From assembly GCA_025201865.1 (NCBI GenBank), contig MU602845.1, forward strand, positions 1 through 42,179: 42,179 nt of DNA. The letters are read 5' to 3'. Position 1 is the first letter of the stretch. Every line of letters starts with the position of its first letter. The notes below the pieces were generated by a model, which did no database searches, had not been told where the DNA came from, and saw only the letters and a program-made list of their open reading frames with translations. This stretch comes from Ramicandelaber brevisporus (lineage: Eukaryota; Kickxellomycota; Ramicandelaberales; Ramicandelaberaceae). Positions 9,998-20,025 of this stretch are shown here, piece after piece. The position numbers and the translations under genes are program-made.

Positions 9998-11014
9998 ATG
10001 CAAAACGATTGTCGGATCGGCACCATTCTGTCTTGCGATGGGCAGTGCTTCGAGTTCATGGCTGTGATCGGCCGTGGCTCTTATGGCACAGTCTACCTCG
10101 CACATTGTCCCACAACCACCCCTCAGCACATTGCCATCAAATGCCTCCCCAAAAGCAAGTCATCTTTGACAAAATCCACTGTAAATTATCTAGAACAAGA
10201 GCAACCACAGCAGCCCACGCCACCAAACTCGCAAGTTGTACATCCATCTGCCACCCTTCCCGCCATTGTCAAGCGTCATCACCGCGAGATGCATACTCTT
10301 GACTATCTCAGCGGCCACAGCAACATAATTGAACTATATTTTGCCATCGAGGACGATAGCAACATCTACCTCGGCATGGAGTACTGCCAGCAAGGCGATC
10401 TGTTTTCTGTCCTAACAAGCACCTTGCATCCAGCTGTTGACCGGCCCATCTCATTGCTCGGCGAAGCACCATCTGGCACAGACTTGCATTGCCCGGAGCG
10501 GCAACGAGCCATCAAGCAAGCGTTTCTGCAGGTTCTGGATGCTGTTGCCCACATGCACGACAGCCAGCTGTATCATCGTGACATCAAGCCTGCCAACATA
10601 CTCATCTCTGCCGACGGAACTCTCAAGCTGTGTGACTTTGGACTGGCAACCACGGATCCGTACGGCTCTGAAATGAACTATGGCTCGCCCAACTACATTG
10701 CCCCTGAGATTTACTCATCCAAGGGCCGGCCGTACCATGTCCCAGCTGCCGACATTTGGGCACTGGGCATCTTGTTCCTCAACCTGTGCTTTGCCCGCAA
10801 CCCCTGGGGCACAGCAACAGTATCCGATCCAACTTTTGCATCGTACATTGAAGACCCCGAAGGCACTCTTGTTGACGTCTTTCCAAACCTGTCATCCGAT
10901 GCCTGCGTCATTCTTGACGGCGCGCTGTCCATCAATCCAGCGGACCGCAGCACCATTCATGAATTAATTGAACTTGTAGAATTAGCTGATACATTTATAA
11001 CAACAACACCTTAG
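9998..11014 (+). CDS. Serine/threonine protein kinase of the Ran1/Pat1-Sks1/Vhs1 type
   Basis: The 338-residue product is almost entirely a kinase domain. Motifs in order: Gly-loop GRGSYGTVY (25-33), Lys48 in IAIK, the catalytic loop YHRDIKPANIL with HRD at 193-195, DFG at 213-215, and YIAPE closing the activation segment at 233-237. The C-lobe reads NPWGTATVSDPTFASYIEDP, then FPNLSSDACVIL and NPADRST. That pattern is characteristic of fungal Ran1/Pat1 and Sks1/Vhs1 kinases, which act in nutrient and differentiation signalling. An insertion at about 52-92 is Gln/Pro-rich and lies between the VAIK Lys and the alpha-C helix (REMHTLDYL). The first ATG (MQNDCRIG) is used; upstream codons in frame lack ATG. 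A TTTG minisatellite lies just upstream. Confidence 0.88.
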   Translation: MQNDCRIGTILSCDGQCFEFMAVIGRGSYGTVYLAHCPTTTPQHIAIKCLPKSKSSLTKSTVNYLEQEQPQQPTPPNSQVVHPSATLPAIVKRHHREMHTLDYLSGHSNIIELYFAIEDDSNIYLGMEYCQQGDLFSVLTSTLHPAVDRPISLLGEAPSGTDLHCPERQRAIKQAFLQVLDAVAHMHDSQLYHRDIKPANILISADGTLKLCDFGLATTDPYGSEMNYGSPNYIAPEIYSSKGRPYHVPAADIWALGILFLNLCFARNPWGTATVSDPTFASYIEDPEGTLVDVFPNLSSDACVILDGALSINPADRSTIHELIELVELADTFITTTP

Positions 11015-11168
11015 CTTCGTTACCCTCGCTTTCACCTTTCACCTTCCTTTCCTCCTCCGTTTAAAACTGTTAATAGTCCCAGCCATGTATAATAACATTC
11101 TTTTTTTGGAGTATACAGCGCTGTATTTAATCTTTTTTTTCTCGTTTCAAAAAGGAAGCGAAATTAAC

Positions 11169-11636
11169 TTAAGCCTCGATGGCAGCAGCGGCGGCAGCAG
11201 CAGCAGCAACGACAGCCTTGTTGACCTGGGAAGCAATGCGGTCAAGATCACGCTGGCCGGCAGAGGTAACCTTACGGCCACCGTTGGCAGAGTCCTTCTC
11301 CAAGACGCTGACCTTCTCAAGAGCCTGCAGAACCTTGCGGGCAACAGAGCCGGAAGACTCGTGAGTCTTGTTTGGGCGAGTGCCGCGACGGGCACGGCCA
11401 CCGAACCGCTTCTGAAGACGGCCAGTGCCGATGCCGCCGTGAATGTAGAGCTGGCGGGCAACAGCCGCAGCGCGAATGTAGAACCAGTCCGCGTCGTATG
11501 GACCGAGCTCCTTGTGAGTCGCGGTCTTGACAAGGTCAGTCCACTTTGGGACTGGGAACTTGCCGCTGCGCTTCAGGTGCTCGGCGTATGCCTTGATGAA
11601 GGCCTGGGCTGGAACGTCCTTAACAGTGATACCCAT
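11169..11636 (-). CDS. RPS19: 40S ribosomal protein eS19
   Basis: The 155-residue product is a component of the small-subunit head, needed for 18S rRNA maturation. It runs from [20 protein letters not shown] through [40 protein letters not shown] and [13 protein letters not shown] to [13 protein letters not shown], all conserved eS19 blocks. The frame is intact with no intron. The last residues ([17 protein letters not shown]) form a poly-Ala extension that is longer than usual. The gene is convergent with the kinase gene and divergent from the LLP-like ribosome biogenesis gene about 970 bases away. Confidence 0.97.
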   Translation of the reverse strand: MGITVKDVPAQAFIKAYAEHLKRSGKFPVPKWTDLVKTATHKELGPYDADWFYIRAAAVARQLYIHGGIGTGRLQKRFGGRARRGTRPNKTHESSGSVARKVLQALEKVSVLEKDSANGGRKVTSAGQRDLDRIASQVNKAVVAAAAAAAAAIEA

Positions 11637-12602
11637 TCTGATCAAGTTATTTTTCTCTGCTACAGCTGCTGATGATGTGTGATCTTTTGTCGTTGTTCAA
11701 GAGGCGGATATCACGGCCCAGAGGTTCAATGGGGCGTCGCGATCTGCGTGTGTGTGATCTGGCGAGCGGAGGTTGTGTTGATTCAAGCCAGCAAAAAAAA
11801 ATAAGTAAATTATTGAGCGCGTGAGCGATATTTGGAAGAGAAAAAATTTATAAAAAAAAAGTAAACACAAAATCATAAAGTAAAAACACAAAATCACAAT
11901 AATCGATAGGGTAAAGTGAGAATATGTAACTGACATGATGCCACACGGTCAACTTAATGTGAACATCATGTAGGACAATATTGCAAAAACAAATACTCAA
12001 AATAACACGATTGGAGTCTGGGAAGATGGACATCTAACTCTGTTCATGACTCGACGAGTATGCTTTGTTCGCGAATATTTTTTTTACACATTCTGACTCG
12101 GCAGCCATTCACTTAGCTGCGCCATCTGTAGTTGCACAACAGGCTCACTTTTATTTGTACTTTTACATTTCAAGTTTTTCTTTTTCTTTTTCTTTCTCTT
12201 TTCTTTACCGCAGCATTTGACTTGAGCTGACATTTCCAAGAATACAGACAATCAGTTACCATACTTTTCATAGCCATCCTTCATAATGTGAATGCTGGTA
12301 CAATGTGAATACCTTAATTTGATTGTTTTGTTGATTGTTTTGTTGAATTATTGCTGAATGTTTTGTTGAATGTTTGTTGAATGAAATTTATTTTGAGCAA
12401 CGACTGCTTTTTTTATTATTGCTTTTGTATCTTGCCAGTTGTTCGCAAGATCGCACAACCAACAACTAACAAACCACCACCACCACTACTACCACAACGA
12501 CCACCATTCTCATCACCACGACCATTCACCATTCACCATTCTCACCATTCTCACCATTCACCATCGCTATAAAATAAAAAAGAAGAGCAGACTCCTTCCA
12601 CA
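11637..12602. other. Divergent promoter region of eS19 and the LLP-like gene
   Basis: About 970 bases without a gene. It holds A/T-rich stretches, a CTTTTT-rich pyrimidine tract at about 12175-12210, a degenerate tandem of GATTGTTTTGTT and GAATGTTTTGTT at about 12321-12382, and CACCATTC repeats at about 12525-12562 in the leader of the downstream gene. No RNA gene is recognised. Confidence 0.6.
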
Positions 12603-13178
12603 ATGGCCAAGTCAATCCGTTCAAAGATTAAGCGGAAGTTCCGCAACATTAAGCGAGACGCCATCTTCGGTCCAGTCGAAGCTGCTCGTTTGCAAAAGTT
12701 GGTCGAGTCCAATCTTTCCATCGACGGCGGTAGCGAGGAGACGGCCGCTGCTTCAGACGAGCCACAGTTTGAGACACAAATTGGCAGCCAGCACATTCCA
12801 AAGGCAAAGTCAGTTCACAACAGTTACTTTGGCCATCTTCCAGGCGGCGGCACCAATGGTCACGGCGGACACGTCTTTGCCGGAAAGCGGCCCTCAACGG
12901 CCATTCCGAAACACATTCGACTTGGTTTGCCAGCTCCTGGATCAAGAGTGGGTAAGAAGACGGAGTCGATGGACATTGAGAGGACGGATAGCGCTGCGGC
13001 TGACGATGGATTCGTTGACGAAGGTGTAGTCGAGGAGGAACGCATGGATGTTGATGCCGAGAATTCATCGGGCAGATTATACAAGGCAGGAAAGAAAAAC
13101 AAGTTCAAGCACCAGAAGGACACAATTGTGCGGATAAAGAAGGGCCGCATCACAAAGACAAAGAAGTTCAGATGGTAA
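12603..13178 (+). CDS. LLP/DUF2423-family nucleolar ribosome-biogenesis protein
   Basis: The 191-residue basic protein opens with MAKSIRSKIKRKFRNIKRD followed by FGPVEAARLQKLVE, the signature of the DUF2423 domain found in yeast YBL028C and animal LLP homologs, which associate with nucleoli and large-subunit precursors. It closes with a strongly basic segment (KKNKFKHQKDTIVRIKKGRI then TKTKKFRW). The middle (about 40-150) is variable and contains acidic clusters (DDGFVDEGVVEEERMDVD). It is longer than yeast YBL028C (about 106 residues). Head-to-head placement with eS19 fits a ribosome-related role, though family assignment rests on the N-terminus. Confidence 0.82.
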   Translation: MAKSIRSKIKRKFRNIKRDAIFGPVEAARLQKLVESNLSIDGGSEETAAASDEPQFETQIGSQHIPKAKSVHNSYFGHLPGGGTNGHGGHVFAGKRPSTAIPKHIRLGLPAPGSRVGKKTESMDIERTDSAAADDGFVDEGVVEEERMDVDAENSSGRLYKAGKKNKFKHQKDTIVRIKKGRITKTKKFRW

Positions 13179-13401
13179 TCAATACTAATCAGCAAAGCAC
13201 ACTCCTTAACATAAAAAAATACTACCCTTAACCAATTGTTTTCTTTTTCTAAAAACAAACAAACAAACAGTAGTAATAATCATAGTAGTAATAGTAATTA
13301 AAAGGCTAATTATGTGCATTCTTGATTGAGACAAGACTTTTAAAGAGTACGAAAAATGTCCATTATTATTGGTATTATTATCAAAGAAGGAATTCTTTTG
13401 T

Positions 13402-15553
13402 TTAAAGGGTATCGTTTATTGTATATATAAGAGATGCTGTAGGCAAATGGCACTGCTGGCCGTAGACAAGAAGGTGTTGATTTGGGTGAGACTGACTAAG
13501 TGTCACAGAGTGTTGCTGTGATGTCGAACGTGACTGGTGGGCCACTGGTCTTGAAGAGGTTGAGGTAACGGCAGTAGCAGTAGCAGTATCTTCCTCGGTT
13601 GTCGCTGGATGAATGATCAGGGGTGGTGGTGGCGACAATTGAGACTGGGATGCACTGTGATGAGCGATATGGTACTGGCGATGAACAGACAGATACTCAG
13701 TGTAAGAAGCGGTGCTGGATATGATTTTTGGACTAACCGGTGGAATGACCTGCTGCAAGACTTCACCAAGATACTCTCTTGGGCTGGCGGTGACTACAGG
13801 TGGCAGATGGAGCTCTGGTGTCATGTTGGGCCGTGAATGCTGGACGAGAACCGACGCTGCCTTGGACCTTTGTGGTGCACGGGCTGGTCGAATTGGAGGA
13901 GAACTATCTCTGATGTCGCTAGCACTGGCATCAAGCACCCGCAGAACTTCCCTCAGCTCATTGTTGGCGATTTCACGCGAGCCAGCCTTGTTTGTCCTCC
14001 ATGAACTGAGATTGTCCTGGATCATCGACGGGCTGACACTGGGCGACAATGAAGTGGGCGACCGAGGAGTCGGCTGTTGTTGCTGTTGGTGTTGTTGTTG
14101 CTGTGATGGCAGCGGTGGAGGTGGCGGGTGTCTGGAAGGTAATGGAACGGTGAGGAGCGGTGACACTGGGATCTGGTACTCAAGTACACTGTAGCCACTA
14201 TTTGATGGAGCCGAAGGGACGGGTTGCTGCCTGCGGGCCGATGGCTCATCTTTAGCTTGCAGTCTGTGTCGAGGTGGAGGGAACAGTCCAGCGCTCTTGC
14301 CATGGCCGTGCCCAGCTACTCGTGCGTAACTCAATGGGGGTACAAAGTCCATGCTTGATGACATTCCAGCTGAGGCAGGCTCGTACTTTCGAATCTGCAA
14401 CGGAGATGGAGGCAACACGGGCGTGGATGGCTGAACAGTTGAGAATGGCTGTGCCGCAGCTGAGAAGTCAGATGGCGCTGTCATTGTAGTGGGACTGGAT
14501 CGAATTAAATGAGCAGGCAGGCCAGGACGGATTGATGGTGAAGTTGAGTGAAAGTGCATATGTGCCACACGTTGACTAACTGATGCAATCGCGGCCATAG
14601 CGTAAGCAGCCGACATTGGATCGTCGTCATAGTAGACCGGCATGTCATCAATAACTCCATACGGCCGATTTTGTGATGTTGCACGGCCAGGCTCACCGCC
14701 ATCTAAATGGCCGCCAGCTGACAGCTCCACTGGACTTGACTTGGGCTGGGACTGTGCCTGGGACTGTGCCTGTGCCTGGTGCTGTAGTTGCTGCTGTTGG
14801 TTCTTTGTAGCCCATTTAACAAAACTTGCTGCAGATTGCTCCAACATTCTCATAACCTCCTTCATTGACTTGTCAAATAACGACGGGTGAGTAGTGTTTT
14901 GTGATTCTTCCAGTACCCATTTAGTTTTCCAGTTTGGCAAATTGAGCTGATGTCGCCCATCATCTGAGAAGAATTGTACAATGCATTCATCAATCTCACT
15001 ACGGAAGGGCTGCTTTGATACATCAGCTTCTGGCCGACTTTCATTACCTTGCTCACCTGATTGTTGACTGCCGCTTGCTGTGAGTATTGCTGCCACTTGG
15101 TTCCTGAGAGCTGATGTCGATGCCTTGACTCGTAGTGTATTACCACCACCTGCAGCAGCAGTGCTCGCTGAACTCGGAGTATGAGCCAAGTCAGGCGATG
15201 ATTCCAAAGTTGTCGCCCTCAATCGTGCACCAAGTGGCTCTGGCTTCACCACTGGCGGACTCAGGTCCTGAATAGGTTGAGGCAATGTACTCCACTTTTC
15301 CCGGTAAGCTTCCACCCACTCGTAAAACAACAGATTCTCAATGCTGTATTCAGTGTGCGCAAGAAACTCTCTAAACTCTGGCCGCCTCAATCCAGACGGC
15401 GCTGTATTGCTCAGGATTTCTGACAATTTGACACGACTGTGAACAGAAGTGGCGGCACTGCCCAGTTTTGGTGTGGTGCTATCTGAACTGGGTTGATCTG
15501 GATATCCAAGAGTCATAAACGCGCGATCATTCTTACTCTGCTGCTGCTGCTGC

Positions 15554-15590
<37 letters not shown>

Positions 15591-16731
15591 GCTGCTGCTG
15601 CTGCTTTGCTTGCTGCTTGGCTGTTGAAGAAAGTGCTTCATCTGATGGTTTGCGTGTAAAGAGCGATGTAAGACCGCTTGGTGTCATTGCCCTTGCTATC
15701 CATGGCCGTGATTGCTGCTGAGAATGCTGTTGTGATGCACTCGATTGTGCAGACCGCTGATTGCCTGAAGCTGAAGCCGAGAGTTGAATAGATGACAATG
15801 GAGGGGTTGAGGGAATTGGCGAGAATGTAGGAGTGATTGGCACACCAGCCGTTGACCCAACAGCCGTTAACATAACGTGGCTATCCCAAGGCGATCTCGT
15901 TGACTGCAGAGATAGTGGAGATGTCATGGCTGAGGTTGGTGTCTCCAACTGAGTCTGTTGAGTCTGCGTTTTGATCAAGTGGCTCGTTTGCGATGTAGAA
16001 GTAGTTTGCACAGTGAGGCCAAGTGCAGCCATGACAGTATCAGATGGGGCCAATCTCCTCTGCTGCTGCTGCTGCTGTTGTTGCTGATACTGGTGGTGTT
16101 GCTGCTGCTGCTGCTGATGCTGGGGATTGTTGTGGACGGCACCATGAGCGTGCAGGTGGGAAATCCCGACAACTCCGCCAATAAATCCTTCAATCAGTGG
16201 CCCCCTTAACCCAGTGGAGGAGGAAGTGTTCGAAGCTGGCCCTGATCCAACAACCGGAGCGGTTCCCGGGACGAATGCTGTTGATGAGTGGTGGTGGTAC
16301 ACGAGGCGAGAGCGACTTGGCGAGCCTTGCTGTGGACTCGGTGTTGGATGAAGGCTGGATTCACTCAGGAACTGCTGCATCTTTGTGCTCGCTGATGCTG
16401 TCAGTGTTGTTGATGTCGCTATGGTTGTCGCTTCTATGGCAAGTCCGGCTGTTGCCGCAATGTCAAGAATGGATGCATTGTGTCGAGAGAGTGGTATGGC
16501 TGCGGCTGTGGAGGAGGCGCCGGTGGCTAAGGAGGAGGAAGGCTTGGTGTGGGCCGAGATGCCGGGTGGAGATGACACTGCCAAATGGCTGGGGGAGCTG
16601 CTGTTGAATCTCAAGTCAAAGTCGCTCTGCTCCCACGGAGCAACGTCCGCTAGGCGTGGCACACCTACAACAGCTGCTGCTGCTACAGTTGCTGCTCTGT
16701 CTGGCGGGTCGTCTGGCGGGCTCTGCTGCAT
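13402..16731 (-). CDS. RGS-domain protein with Gln-rich low-complexity regions
   Basis: The 1109-residue product would accelerate GTP hydrolysis by a G-alpha subunit. The RGS domain is split: RVKLSEILSNTAPSGLRRPE and FREFLAHTEYSIENLLFYEW at about 436-482, then QPFRSEIDECIVQFFSD, HQLNLPNWKTKWVLE and THPSLFDKSMKEVMRMLE at about 574-646. About 90 Ser/Pro/Ala-rich residues separate them. A run of about 22 Gln precedes the domain, with other Gln/His tracts at about 205-225. The C-terminal 460 residues are Pro/Ser/Gln-rich with YDDDP-type acidic spots, and no transmembrane segments are evident. The first ATG (MQQSPPDDPPD) is chosen. It may serve the same G-protein and Ras pathways as the RasGAP and kinase upstream (inference). 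Confidence 0.83.
15538..15603 (-). repeat. Poly-Gln codon repeat (CAG)4(CAA)12(CAG)6
   Basis: A coding trinucleotide repeat inside the RGS gene. Read on the coding strand, four CAG codons are followed by twelve CAA and six CAG codons, encoding 22 consecutive Gln. Confidence 0.9.
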
Positions 16732-17453
16732 ACTTGCACTGCGCCTGTAGTAGACTTGACGAAAGGACGAAGGGAGGAGAGAGGGAGGATAAAAAATTTG
16801 CGAAACAAAAAAAAATCGAAGGCTGCATTCGCAACTCGAGTCCCTCGGCAACAAAGTCCGCAACAGCTACCACATATTTGACAGCCGAGAGTCGAGGGCT
16901 CCAACAACATGGGACTGCTCTTCGATGATGGTACATTGGTAAAGTTGAAGTGTAACAGCAAACATTAAAGCGTGCTGGTGCTACCATGCTACCATGTCGC
17001 CACGCGAATCGGTGCTACTGGTGCTACTGGTGCTTCTCGATTATGTAATGCCTAACCAAGCATCCCAAATGTCAAACTCAATTGCTAATTTCTGTGCAAT
17101 GGTCAAGTTTAGAGCACATTAGGGCTTATATTGAGTTAGACTTCCCATTGTGATGGTTCATGTTGTGTGTTGCCAGAAAAAGACCGCATACTCGATAAAT
17201 TGATACTAAGGAGTAAGCCGCTGTGAACCAGATTCAGAGGCTTGATTCCACTCCTTAAAACTGCCCACCCGAATCCTCAACCCTCGACTCGCCATCGTCG
17301 TCCTCACAAATCTATGGACCTCTGCCACTTTCTGTCTTCGCATCAACCACCATAATCACTAACACAATTGCCTACTAGCACACCTGCATCACCAGCACAT
17401 ACACTTGCTTATTTTTTTCCAATTAGTTTTTTGCATCACATCTACAACCAGCA
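16732..17453. other. Divergent intergenic region between RGS gene and secreted-protein copy 1
   Basis: About 720 bases. It contains short tandems (GCTACCAT at about 16979-16996 and GGTGCTACT at about 17011-17034) and, nearer the array, the shared element CAGAGGCTTGAT with a weak TATA-like TTAAAA about 10-15 bases after it. The leader before copy 1 is C/A-rich. No other gene is seen. Confidence 0.65.
17235..17246 (+). promoter_or_regulatory. Shared upstream element CAGAGGCTTGAT, copy 1
   Basis: An exact 12-base match to 19811-19822. It lies 219 bases before the ATG of array copy 1, while the match lies 215 bases before copy 3. A TATA-like TTAAAA follows closely. Function as a transcription-factor site is inferred from position and repetition. 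Confidence 0.5.
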
Positions 17454-17870
17454 ATGCATACTCTGCGCCTCGCTACGTCGTTTATCCTCGCCCTCTGGAT
17501 GGTTCTGGCACTGTTCTCTGCTAAAATGGCCACCACAGCTCGTCCTATTCCAAGTCCACGTCCCGAGCCTGAGCCTCTTTTCTTCTTGCCGTTTATCGGA
17601 CTCGGTGCTTTGGCTGCTAAGGCCGCGGTCAAATCTGCAGCCATTGCTGGTAAAGCGGTTGCCTTGGCCAAAAAGGGTGTTGCCGTAGCCAAGGCGGGTA
17701 AAGTTGCTGGCAAAGCAGCCAAAGCAGCCAAAGTTGTAAAGAACGCTAAGCACTTCCAGGCTGCCAAGAAGGTGTTCAATGTAGCCAAAAAGGTCAATCA
17801 GGTCCGCACTAATGCCCAGCGCATGAAAAAAGCCCAGGCAAAGATGGCGGTTGCGAGACGTGGACGTTAG
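17454..17870 (+). CDS. Secreted cationic Ala/Lys-rich protein, array copy 1
   Basis: I do not recognise this 138-residue family. Residues 1 to about 29 (MHTLRLATSFILALWMVLAL...) form a signal peptide ending near MATTA. The mature part starts RPIPSPRPEPEPLFFL, a Pro-rich linker with the only two acids, followed by a Cys-free core of Ala, Lys, Gly and Val with three- to four-residue spacing (LAAKAAVKSAAIAGKAVALA), and a less repetitive end (HFQAAKKVFNVAKKVNQVRT, then a basic MKKAQAKMAVARRGR). This predicts long cationic amphipathic helices able to bind membranes or polyanions (inference). It is the most diverged of three tandem copies and lacks the TAVAGVVR end shared by the others. Confidence 0.8.
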   Translation: MHTLRLATSFILALWMVLALFSAKMATTARPIPSPRPEPEPLFFLPFIGLGALAAKAAVKSAAIAGKAVALAKKGVAVAKAGKVAGKAAKAAKVVKNAKHFQAAKKVFNVAKKVNQVRTNAQRMKKAQAKMAVARRGR

Positions 17871-18661
17871 CCATGTCGCACAAGCTGAAAATACCCCTTC
17901 CCGATTCTGCACTTTGCATACTTCTTTTTCTTGCATCACATTAATCTTTTCTCATTCTGCATTCTGCACTTTGCATTCTACTTCAAAAATAACGCTGCTC
18001 AACCCATTTACCTTTGTTTTGCTTTCATTGACTATTGCTCTTTCCTTTCCTTTCCTTTTCCTGTCCCTTTTCTTTCTTTTCTTTATTCTCTTTTACTAGC
18101 TGCTTTTGCTTTATTTTTTTTAAATCCCGTCTATTGCGAGCGTCCGCGGAATAAAATGAGTGTGGAGGTCGGCAGTGAGAGAGGGCTGCTCGCACATTTG
18201 CCCGCCCGCTCCGAGGTGAGAATGCAATAGAGGCTTGCTTTTGGATGTAGTACTACTGTTAGAAAGCCTCGGTGATTGGCCATCTCCTTTGTGAATAGAG
18301 CGGATGGTGTGCTCGTGTGGACTTTAATTGAACCAATGGTGTGTAAACCAAGAAAATATTTTTGCCAACTCTACACTCCAACGAGCCATGGACGAGGCTT
18401 GGTTCGGGTTTTTCATGTAAGGATTGGATTGGGACAAGAGCCAGCCTCTTTTGCATAAAAAGTCAGCTCGTATCACAGGCAGGTAGCACTACAAAGTACG
18501 ACTAGTCTCTTCTTTTTCCACTCTTCCTATTCTCTTGCTCATGGCGATATTCCCAAAACCTTGAACTTTGCACAGCACACATAGCATATCTTGCATATCT
18601 CATATATCCTGCATAGCTCACATAGCATAACTTGTTTACACTACTTATCTCTCGCATCGAA
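17871..18661. other. Array spacer between copies 1 and 2
   Basis: About 790 bases. The first 110 are the probable 3' untranslated region of copy 1 with four TGCAT elements (about 17915, 17932, 17958 and 17972). GAGGCTTG occurs at 18230-18237 and 18394-18401, and its inverted core AAGAGGCTGG (as CCAGCCTCTT at 18441-18450) directly precedes a TATA-like GCATAAAAAG at about 18452, some 210 bases before copy 2. No intact gene is seen. Confidence 0.65.
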
Positions 18662-19090
18662 ATGCATTTTGCACGGGTCTTTTACGGCCTCTTCCTTCTA
18701 CTGGCACTTCTCTCTGTCAACGTCAATGTGTGTATCGAGGCTCGTCCTATTCCAGCTCCAGCTCCAGCTCCAGTCCCAGCGCCAGTTGCAAAACCCCTTT
18801 TCTTCCTGGCTCCACTTATCGGTGGGTTGGCTGCGAAGGCCGCGGTCAAAGGTGCGGCAATTGCTGGCAAAGCAGTTGCCCTGGCCAAAAAGGGTGTTGC
18901 CGTAGCCAAGGCGGGTAAGTTTGCCGGCAAAGCAGCCAAGGCAGCCAAGGTCGTGAAGAACGCCAAGCACTTCCAGACTGCCAAGAATGTGTTCAACGTA
19001 GCCAAAAAGGTCAACCAGGTCCGCACCAATGTCCAGCGCATAAGAAGAGCGGTTCAAAAGAAGACTGCTGTTGCTGGTGTTGTTCGTTAA
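18662..19090 (+). CDS. Secreted cationic Ala/Lys-rich protein, array copy 2
   Basis: This 142-residue paralog has the same layout as copy 1. The signal peptide MHFARVFYGLFLLLALLSVN ends near CIEA, then RPIPAPAPAPVPAPVAKPLF forms the longest Pro/Ala linker of the three, and the A/K core (GLAAKAAVKGAAIAGKAVAL) follows. The end is NVFNVAKKVNQVRTNVQRIR with TAVAGVVR. The mature part has no acidic residue and no Cys. From LAAKAAVK onward it differs from copy 3 at about six positions. The start is the ATG at 18662; the frame upstream has no ATG. A GTAAGT inside the codons for AGKFAGK looks like a splice donor, but the frame continues and matches copy 1, so no intron is called. Function unknown. Confidence 0.82.
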   Translation: MHFARVFYGLFLLLALLSVNVNVCIEARPIPAPAPAPVPAPVAKPLFFLAPLIGGLAAKAAVKGAAIAGKAVALAKKGVAVAKAGKFAGKAAKAAKVVKNAKHFQTAKNVFNVAKKVNQVRTNVQRIRRAVQKKTAVAGVVR

Positions 19091-20025
19091 GAAAAGTACC
19101 ACATCCATTTTGCATCTTGCATCTTGCATATTACATCTCACCATTATCGCCGCCATCATCATCATCACCATCACCATTATCATCGTCATCGACAACCTTC
19201 TTGTTTTCCCTCTTTGCATACTTCATTTCATTTCTTGCTCATCTTTTATTTGCTCATCTCCTTTCTTGTTATCTTTTTCAGAATTCATTTGCATCAACAT
19301 TACTAAAGGATGGAGTTGTCAGCGGGAAGTGTTGAGCGTTGACTGGTCTAATAAGTTACAATTGAAAGGCTAGTTGAAGGGTTGTTCGTTAGACTGTGGT
19401 GATCAAGCGCAAGCAGCAAGCAGAAATGGAGGAGGAGAATGAAGCAAATAATAATAATAAAAGCTAATGAGTGCGGTGGGGAGACAAGAAATGGAATGGA
19501 AGTTGGCTCAACTCACAATGAGGGCGACCACCTCACTGGCGGATAGCCACTATAAAAGACTCGTTCGTTTGTGAATAGACTTATGACGACCAAAGGTCTT
19601 TTGGAGAAAGAAAGAAATAATAACGAGGCTTGGTCGACATTGGTCCACCGCTGTGAAAGGATGTCCATGTGTATGGCAGTACCACATTTTCTGAATGGCA
19701 TTGGCACTGCGTGCGCCTATGTTATGAACAAGTAAATAGTGAAAAAGATAGGTCTATACAGCAGAGTGGCTCCATTGACGATAGCGGTGATTCACACGGA
19801 CATGTAACGTCAGAGGCTTGATAGCTCGGGTTCCGGCTGTATATGCTTTGTGATCCATCTTTCTACTCGCCGCTATCATTCATTTTCTTCTCCTTCTCCT
19901 TCTCCTTTGCTCATTCACAACTTGCACTTCATTGCACATCGCTTCTTCATTGCAAAACTCACTGGCATCTTATTCTTTTTCTTTTTCTTTTTGCATAGTT
20001 CAAGGTATTCACAGTTTGCATCAGC
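19091..20025. other. Array spacer between copies 2 and 3
   Basis: About 930 bases. TGCAT elements at 19111, 19118 and 19125 lie in the probable 3' untranslated region of copy 2, followed by an ATC/ACC microsatellite at about 19155-19190. An orphan TATAAAAG is at 19551-19558, GAGGCTTG is at 19625-19632 and 19813-19820, and a CT-rich leader (about 19880-19995) precedes copy 3. A 50-codon open frame at 19583-19735 is not convincing as a gene. Confidence 0.6.
19811..19822 (+). promoter_or_regulatory. Shared upstream element CAGAGGCTTGAT, copy 3
   Basis: An exact match to 17235-17246, 215 bases before the ATG of copy 3, with a TATA-like GTATATG about 15 bases downstream. Confidence 0.5.

Noticed and set aside
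12439-13029. 196-codon frame overlapping the LLP-like gene
   Set aside because: Different frame, with low-complexity His/Thr start derived from CACCATT repeats. The DUF2423 frame is clearly the real one.
18915-18920. GTAAGT splice-donor-like sequence in array copies 2 and 3 (also at 20261)
   Set aside because: The reading frame continues and matches copy 1, which lacks the GTAAGT there. No need for an intron.
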